Below, piece after piece: positions 6,752 through 11,603 of a stretch of 11,603 nucleotides of DNA; position 1 is the stretch's first letter; every line of letters starts with the position of its first letter. A program made the translations under genes and the position numbers. Source of the stretch: an uncultured Lachnospiraceae bacterium (GTDB lineage: Bacteria; Bacillota; Clostridia; Lachnospirales; Lachnospiraceae). The notes beneath the pieces were generated by a model. The model was not told the DNA's origin. It did no database searches and was given only the letters and a program-made list of their open reading frames with translations. The DNA lies in assembly GCA_902783305.1 (NCBI GenBank), contig CACZQU010000350.1, forward strand, positions 1 to 11,603. The letters run 5' to 3'.

Positions 6752-7846
6752 TTACCTCCTCAGCTTTGGATCAAATGCGTCGCGCAGACCATCTCCCAGC
6801 AGGTTGAAGGAAAGCACCAGAAGACAGATTACCAGGGCCGGGATGACAAGCTTGTGCGGGTAACTCTGCATACCCTCCCGTGCCGCGTTGGCCAGGGAGC
6901 CCAGAGACGGCATCGGCGACTGTACGCCCAGTCCCACAAAGCTCAGGAAGCTTTCCGTGAAAATTGCCGACGGAATCTGCAGCGCAGTAGAAATAATAAT
7001 GACGCTCAGGCAGTTGGGGATGATATGCTTGCGGATGATACGGGCAGGCTTCGCCCCGATTGCCCTTGCGGCCAGAATATATTCGTTTTCCTTGATGGAG
7101 AGAATCTGCCCGCGGATCAGACGGGCCATCCCGACCCAGTAAAGAAGGCCAAAGACGATAAACAGGGAAATCATGTTGACGCCGAGCTTTGCCAGGGCAG
7201 TGCCCTCGATCACCGGCGCCAGAGTCTGCTTCAGCACCACGGAAAGAAGAATCACCATCAGCATATCCGGCAGAGAATAGATGATATCCACGATCCGCAT
7301 CATGATCAGATCCACCCTTCCTCCCACGTAGCCACAGATGCTGCCGTACAGCATCCCGATGATCAGAACCAGAATAGCCGCGAAAAACCCTACGGCAAGA
7401 GATACCCTCGTCCCGTAAAGTACACGTACGAGGTAATCCCGGCATTGTTCATCGGTTCCCAGAATATGAGGAAAATATTTCTGCCCTTCCTCCATGCCCT
7501 TCAGCTCATTTTTGGACCAGGTAAAGGGAGCCAGATTTTTGGCAGTCTTGTCACGCCTGCCGTTGACGGAAATCATTTCCGAATATTTATAGGGAATCAC
7601 CATCGGTCCGGCCACGGACAATGCGACGATCAGCACCAGAACGATGATGCTGGATACAGCAAGGGGATTTTTCATCAGCTTGCGCATCCCGTCCCTGAAG
7701 AAAGTGGTGGACTCGCTCATCACCTCCTGCTGTGCTTTTTCCTCATCCGTCGCTTTTTCAAATCTGGAAAGATCCAGCTGCAGACTGAAGGGACTTTTGG
7801 TCAGCGTGCCCCTGTCTTTTGCGTTTTCTACATGCTCATCTGCCAT
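6752..7846 (-). CDS. oppC: oligopeptide ABC transporter permease OppC
   Basis: Membrane permease of the peptide importer, 364 residues, paired with OppB. Residues 1-60 are a polar, charged cytoplasmic N-terminus. A first membrane segment follows at about 61-84, then an extracytoplasmic loop (85-128) and the OppC hallmark HILGTDEQCRDYLVRVLYG (127-145). The remaining segments form the BPD_transp_1 core. The EAA coupling loop is EYILAARAIGAKPARII (255-271), followed by RKHIIPN; it contacts the ATPases. The ATG at 7846 has GGGAGG upstream and lies 14 nt after the oppB stop. The N-terminal extension is somewhat longer and more acidic than I would expect, but OppC proteins often have one. Confidence 0.93.
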   Translation of the reverse strand: MADEHVENAKDRGTLTKSPFSLQLDLSRFEKATDEEKAQQEVMSESTTFFRDGMRKLMKNPLAVSSIIVLVLIVALSVAGPMVIPYKYSEMISVNGRRDKTAKNLAPFTWSKNELKGMEEGQKYFPHILGTDEQCRDYLVRVLYGTRVSLAVGFFAAILVLIIGMLYGSICGYVGGRVDLIMMRIVDIIYSLPDMLMVILLSVVLKQTLAPVIEGTALAKLGVNMISLFIVFGLLYWVGMARLIRGQILSIKENEYILAARAIGAKPARIIRKHIIPNCLSVIIISTALQIPSAIFTESFLSFVGLGVQSPMPSLGSLANAAREGMQSYPHKLVIPALVICLLVLSFNLLGDGLRDAFDPKLRR

Positions 7847-7860
7847 TTTTCCGCCTCCCG

Positions 7861-8772
7861 TCAGTCAAAATTGATCCGCGGATCCACCAGCTTGTATACC
7901 AGATCGCTGAGCAGGTTCATGATCACCATCAGCGTCGCCAGGAAGATCGTGGTTGCCATGATCATCGGGTAATCCCGGGTAGTAATCCCGGTAACAAACT
8001 TGGATCCCAGTCCGCCGATCGTAAAGATATTCTCCACCACCAGAGAACCGGTCAGGATATAGGCCAGCATAGGACCGACATAGGTAATCACCGGAATCAG
8101 GGCATTTCGGAGAGCGTGCTTGAAGATCACCTTAAGCCGCGGCACTCCCTTCGCCTTCGCTGTGCGGATATAATCCTGTCCCAGCGCGTCAAGCATGCTG
8201 GTCTTGGTCAGCCTGGTAATATAGGCCATAGGGTACATCGCCAGAGCGACAACCGGAAGGACATAATTGGGATTTCCCGTAGAGAAGACGGGGAACCAGC
8301 CCAGTCTGATGCAGAAGACCAGAAGCAGCAATGTCGCCAGAACAAAGCTGGGAACAGCAGTCATCAGCGTTGAGAAAAATACAATGAGCCGGTCAGCCAG
8401 ACGGTTCCGGTTGAGAGCCGCAATGCTTCCCAGGATCACGCCCGCGATGACCGCAGCCAGGGCAGCCATTCCTCCAAGGCGCGCGGAAACCTTAAAGGAT
8501 TCGAAGACGGTCTGGGAAATGTCCCTGCCGGTTTTGAGGGACACCCCGAAGTCTCCGTGCAGAAGGCGCCCCAGATAGATGAAGAACTGCTGAAGAACCG
8601 GCTTGTCCAGGTTGAAGCGTTCCATCAGGACCTTCTCCACCTCCGGACTGAGGGCTTTCTCCCCGCTGAAGGGACCTCCCGGAATAGCATTCATGGCGAA
8701 AAAGGTTATGGCACTGATGATAAATACCGTAACCACTGCGAGGATAATTCTTTTTACCACATATTTTGCCAA
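7861..8772 (-). CDS. oppB: oligopeptide ABC transporter permease OppB
   Basis: Membrane permease, first gene of the opp cluster, about 303 residues from the chosen start. The N-terminal segment ends in AIPGGPF, the usual OppB/DppB signature. It is followed by FNLDKPVLQQFFIYL, the HGDFGVSL motif, the BPD_transp_1 membrane core and the EAA loop DYIRTAKAKGVPRLKVIFKH. The frame also offers a GTG at 8781. AGGAGA directly abuts that GTG with no spacer, whereas the TTG at 8772 has a normal 9-nt spacer. I therefore place the start at TTG, giving MAKYVVKRI, which looks like other OppB N-termini. Family assignment is secure; only the first three residues are uncertain. Confidence 0.92.
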   Translation of the reverse strand: MAKYVVKRIILAVVTVFIISAITFFAMNAIPGGPFSGEKALSPEVEKVLMERFNLDKPVLQQFFIYLGRLLHGDFGVSLKTGRDISQTVFESFKVSARLGGMAALAAVIAGVILGSIAALNRNRLADRLIVFFSTLMTAVPSFVLATLLLLVFCIRLGWFPVFSTGNPNYVLPVVALAMYPMAYITRLTKTSMLDALGQDYIRTAKAKGVPRLKVIFKHALRNALIPVITYVGPMLAYILTGSLVVENIFTIGGLGSKFVTGITTRDYPMIMATTIFLATLMVIMNLLSDLVYKLVDPRINFD

Positions 8773-8781
8773 TTTTTTCAC

Positions 8782-8787
8782 TCTCCT
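8782..8787 (-). promoter_or_regulatory. Shine-Dalgarno site that decides the oppB start
   Basis: AGGAGA on the minus strand. It touches the GTG at 8781 with zero spacing but sits 9 nt before the in-frame TTG at 8772. The geometry favours the TTG as the true start codon. Confidence 0.5.
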
Positions 8788-8864
8788 GTATCAGTTTCCA
8801 GGGCGGCGGTAAAGCCATGGAGCAGACAACCTTGCCGCTGCCGGTTTTTATGCTCTAATACTTT

Positions 8865-8894
8865 ATCCTATCACATTACCGCATCCTATTTCAA
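8865..8894 (-). promoter_or_regulatory. candidate promoter for the opp operon
   Basis: Minus-strand TTGAAA (8894-8889, five of six consensus) lies 18 nt before TAGGAT (8870-8865, four of six), which has an extended TGA immediately upstream. The -35 overlaps the last codons of the YfhO gene. Transcription would start near 8858, about 85 nt before the oppB start. No terminator is visible after the YfhO gene, so read-through from it is also possible. Confidence 0.35.
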
Positions 8895-11603
8895 TCCCTT
8901 ACCTCCGGAAATCCTTCCGGAATACAGCACAAAGAGCGCCAGCCCCAGAAGCGAAATCAGTACGGCAGGCAGCATAATCCGCTGGTGGTAATGAAAACAG
9001 ACCGTATGCTTCCCTTCGGGAATCATGACCCCGATCACTCCATCCCCGCCGATCGAAACCTTTTCGGCTTTTTCTCCGTCAAGGAGGATTTCCCAGCCCC
9101 GTACATAAGGAATCGAGGTGAACAGCAGGCTTTCCTTTTCCGCCTCTACGGTACCTTCGATCCGGGTATCTTCAAAGCTGGTGATCTGCCACCCCTGCCC
9201 GTTAAGAATGTCAAAGGCTTTCCGGAAGGAGGAATCTTCATAGGAGGCTGCATACAAAGATACGGTTCCGCTCTCCCGGTATGTTTTTTCAAAAGCACCT
9301 CTTTTCGTGAGCTTGAAATCCACGTAAATCTTCTCTCCGGCCGAAACCTGGCCCACATCGATCATGCTCCGCCCTGCGGAGAGCTCCCGGTCCTGGTTCA
9401 CCTTGCTGGTACGATAGACAAAACGCTTGGCGTTGGCTGCGTCGACATAGATATATAGGTACTGATCCTGATCAGAGGTATAGGTCACACTGACCGTCGG
9501 CTCTGCCAGAAGGTTCTCCGGGTGGTCCACTCTGTAATTGAAATGGCCTTTGGAATCCAGCGGGGTGACGGTAATATTCTGTGTGACCACGGTATCCGGT
9601 TCGAGCAGTGTGAACATCGGCTCTGTTACTCCCGCGGCTTTGCGGATGAAGTCATCCTGTACCGCAAAGGGCTGAGAGAACTCCATCTGCCAGTTCAGCA
9701 CCTCCGGATCCGTCAGAAAGCCCAGCGGCAGGGCAAAGTCATTCCGGTAAAGCCATACGGTTCCGAACTCCTCGAGGTATTCGTACTTTTGTGCCCGGGG
9801 ATGAGGCTCGTCCTTGTTCATGACATACCGGACATCAAAGAGAGCGTCAATGAGGGGGGTCGGGTCATAATACCGGAAGCTGTTGCCGGTGGCGGCTACC
9901 CCGAGATTCTGCATGAATCGGGAAATGCCTCCCGGCTCCAGAGAGGAAAACTGGGAAAACCCATTGTAATGGTAAAGAGAAGCGTCGTTTATGGTAGTAA
10001 ACCGGCGGAACTCTGCGCGGTAGAAGCCATCCGTCGCATTCCTGGGTGCCTCCTCCTTCGTCCCGCTCTCCCCGTTCTTTTCCTCAGCTGTGTTCTGTGT
10101 CCGGTTTTTCTCCTCCAGGCTTTCAATACAGGCAACCATTTCAGCCGCGTCATCCATGTATTTCACATATGCCTCCCGGCTGCCCGTATCCTCCAGGTTG
10201 GATACGGAGGTAAAGCTGCATTCTCCTACGACAAGGAGCAGCACAATGGGGATCAATATCCGGTGAAAGAAGCGTCCTCTCCGGCTCCCAAGCCAGAGAA
10301 TCGTCAGATACGCTGCCATCAGCAGCAGGTTTGCCACAATATCCGTATCCGAAAGCACCCGGTCAATGTCCTCCACACGGCCCACGACCCAGTATTGGGT
10401 TGCCAGAATTACGGCCGCATAGGCCGCGCAGGTGACGGGCGCCGCGAGGAACTTTGATTCAGGAAGATGCACAAACGCGCTGTAAGCCATGTACAGAAGG
10501 ATAAAGCTGTAGACAAAGGTATATCGGTGAGGAAGATTCGCGGGAAAATGCATACCGTGAATCAGGTAGTCCAGAGGCCGGATGCAGGCACACAGCAGCA
10601 TAAACACCAGCAAGGCCGTCATCCCTGCTTTTTCCTTGCGGTTGATCCTCCTGTTCGTATAGTACAGCGGCAGCAGAACAAGAGTCAGTACACCGCTGTA
10701 AATGTTCGGAAGGTCTTCGTTGCGGGCCAGCACCGCCGGCCTTGCCCCCAGAAAATGGTTGGGGATAATCTGCCAGACATTCGGATAGATTTCAAAAGCC
10801 GGGAAGCTGGTATCACTGACTGCCGTCGCCGACAGGGCGAGAGCTACCGGTGCAAGGATAAACATGGAAGTCAGGGCCGCCAGCACAGAGAGTACCGCGA
10901 ACCGAAGCACCCTTTTCCCGATCTGCCCAAGGTCCTTTTTCAGGGAATACCGGGAAATGACCAGAACCAGAAAATAAAGAGCAGTCAGCACACAGACCAG
11001 CACCGCCAGATAAAAATTCACGACCATGGTCAGAACCAGGGAGAAATAATACAGCTTCATCCGGCCGTCTTCCACGAGCCGTTCCGTCCCTCTGGCCACT
11101 AACGGGAAGAGAACCACCGTGTCCAGCCACATGATATTCCAGTAATAGCAGGTCAGAAAGGCGCAGAATGCGTAAAGCATGCCAAAAATCAGGATGGAGA
11201 GATCATTCCTCCGGAAATGGTCCTTGAGGTACCAGGTAAAAGAAGACGCGCTCAGACTGATCTTAAGCAGGATAAACAGAGCGATCATTTCCGGGAGGTT
11301 TTTCTCCGGAAAAAGAAACATCAGCAGATTGACCGGAGACGTCGTATAATATGCCATCTGGGAAACAAAATCCTTCCCAAGTCCTCCCTCCCAGCTGTAG
11401 AGAAGACTTTTCCCATTGAGAATCCGGCTGTGCAGCTCCTCGATATAAGGTGCGTACTGGTGATAAAGATCCACCTTCAGCACTGTCTCTCCCCCGAAGG
11501 GATATACCTTCTTGATGATATATGTGATCAGAAGGATGCACATGCTCAGCACAAAGGCCAGAACCACAAACCGGTTCCTGACCCACCAGCCTGATTCATG
11601 CTG
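8886..11603 (-). CDS. YfhO family membrane protein, 5' end outside window
   Basis: Large multi-pass membrane protein of the YfhO family (GT-C-like fold). In Bacillus and Listeria relatives it is linked to adding sugars to lipoteichoic acid from a lipid-linked donor. The frame stays open to the right edge (12 more codons before the GTG at 11567, including WWVRNRF), so the true start is probably outside. A GTG start at 11567 would leave no charged residues before the first membrane segment. Numbered from that GTG: first membrane segment about 2-18, VDLYHQYAPY (32-41), many further segments to about 455, the conserved-looking PHRYTFVYSFILL (346-358), a polar linker (483-512), an extracytoplasmic region with HYNGFSQFSSL, the late GWEILLDGEKAEKV motif and a final membrane segment (865-884). 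The family call is good. The sugar and acceptor cannot be told from sequence. Confidence 0.85.
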   Translation of the reverse strand, partial: QHESGWWVRNRFVVLAFVLSMCILLITYIIKKVYPFGGETVLKVDLYHQYAPYIEELHSRILNGKSLLYSWEGGLGKDFVSQMAYYTTSPVNLLMFLFPEKNLPEMIALFILLKISLSASSFTWYLKDHFRRNDLSILIFGMLYAFCAFLTCYYWNIMWLDTVVLFPLVARGTERLVEDGRMKLYYFSLVLTMVVNFYLAVLVCVLTALYFLVLVISRYSLKKDLGQIGKRVLRFAVLSVLAALTSMFILAPVALALSATAVSDTSFPAFEIYPNVWQIIPNHFLGARPAVLARNEDLPNIYSGVLTLVLLPLYYTNRRINRKEKAGMTALLVFMLLCACIRPLDYLIHGMHFPANLPHRYTFVYSFILLYMAYSAFVHLPESKFLAAPVTCAAYAAVILATQYWVVGRVEDIDRVLSDTDIVANLLLMAAYLTILWLGSRRGRFFHRILIPIVLLLVVGECSFTSVSNLEDTGSREAYVKYMDDAAEMVACIESLEEKNRTQNTAEEKNGESGTKEEAPRNATDGFYRAEFRRFTTINDASLYHYNGFSQFSSLEPGGISRFMQNLGVAATGNSFRYYDPTPLIDALFDVRYVMNKDEPHPRAQKYEYLEEFGTVWLYRNDFALPLGFLTDPEVLNWQMEFSQPFAVQDDFIRKAAGVTEPMFTLLEPDTVVTQNITVTPLDSKGHFNYRVDHPENLLAEPTVSVTYTSDQDQYLYIYVDAANAKRFVYRTSKVNQDRELSAGRSMIDVGQVSAGEKIYVDFKLTKRGAFEKTYRESGTVSLYAASYEDSSFRKAFDILNGQGWQITSFEDTRIEGTVEAEKESLLFTSIPYVRGWEILLDGEKAEKVSIGGDGVIGVMIPEGKHTVCFHYHQRIMLPAVLISLLGLALFVLYSGRISGGKGLK

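Overview
The window looks like a piece of a Bacillota chromosome, most likely from a Clostridia/Lachnospiraceae-type gut anaerobe. This is inferred from strong AGGAGG ribosome-binding sites, ATG/GTG/TTG starts, moderate GC content, a YfhO-type membrane protein and an LTA-synthase-like protein next to an oligopeptide ABC transporter. All eight genes lie on the minus strand, so the region is transcribed from right to left. No tRNA, rRNA, CRISPR array, insertion sequence or phage gene was seen.

Layout in transcription order. (1) 11603-8886: a large YfhO-family multi-pass membrane protein whose 5' end runs off the right edge. (2) 8772-2894: a complete oligopeptide/dipeptide ABC transporter operon in the order oppB, oppC, oppD, oppF, oppA. 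The first four genes are tightly coupled, with 14 nt, 5 nt and a 4-nt overlap between them. The binding-protein gene comes last, after a 161-nt gap with a long imperfect hairpin. (3) 2747-1143: a HerA/DUF853-type ATPase, ended by a very clear rho-independent terminator (1083-1023). (4) 791-1: the N-terminal part of an LTA-synthase/phosphoglycerol-transferase-like protein with a candidate promoter of its own. The left edge cuts it just after its presumed catalytic threonine.

The most unusual item is the binding protein. Straight after its signal peptide it carries the roughly 75-residue segment that normally forms the extreme C-terminus of OppA proteins. It then runs through the normal N-terminal and central parts, and stops exactly where that tail would normally begin. 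It reads as a circularly permuted OppA. Its signal peptide also lacks the lipobox cysteine expected of a Gram-positive binding protein.

How the genes fit together: OppB and OppC would form the membrane channel, OppD and OppF the two ATPases, and OppA the extracytoplasmic peptide receptor. YfhO and the LTA-synthase-like protein both belong to families that build or decorate surface glycopolymers, so the transporter sits inside an envelope-themed neighbourhood. Any functional link between them is inference only.
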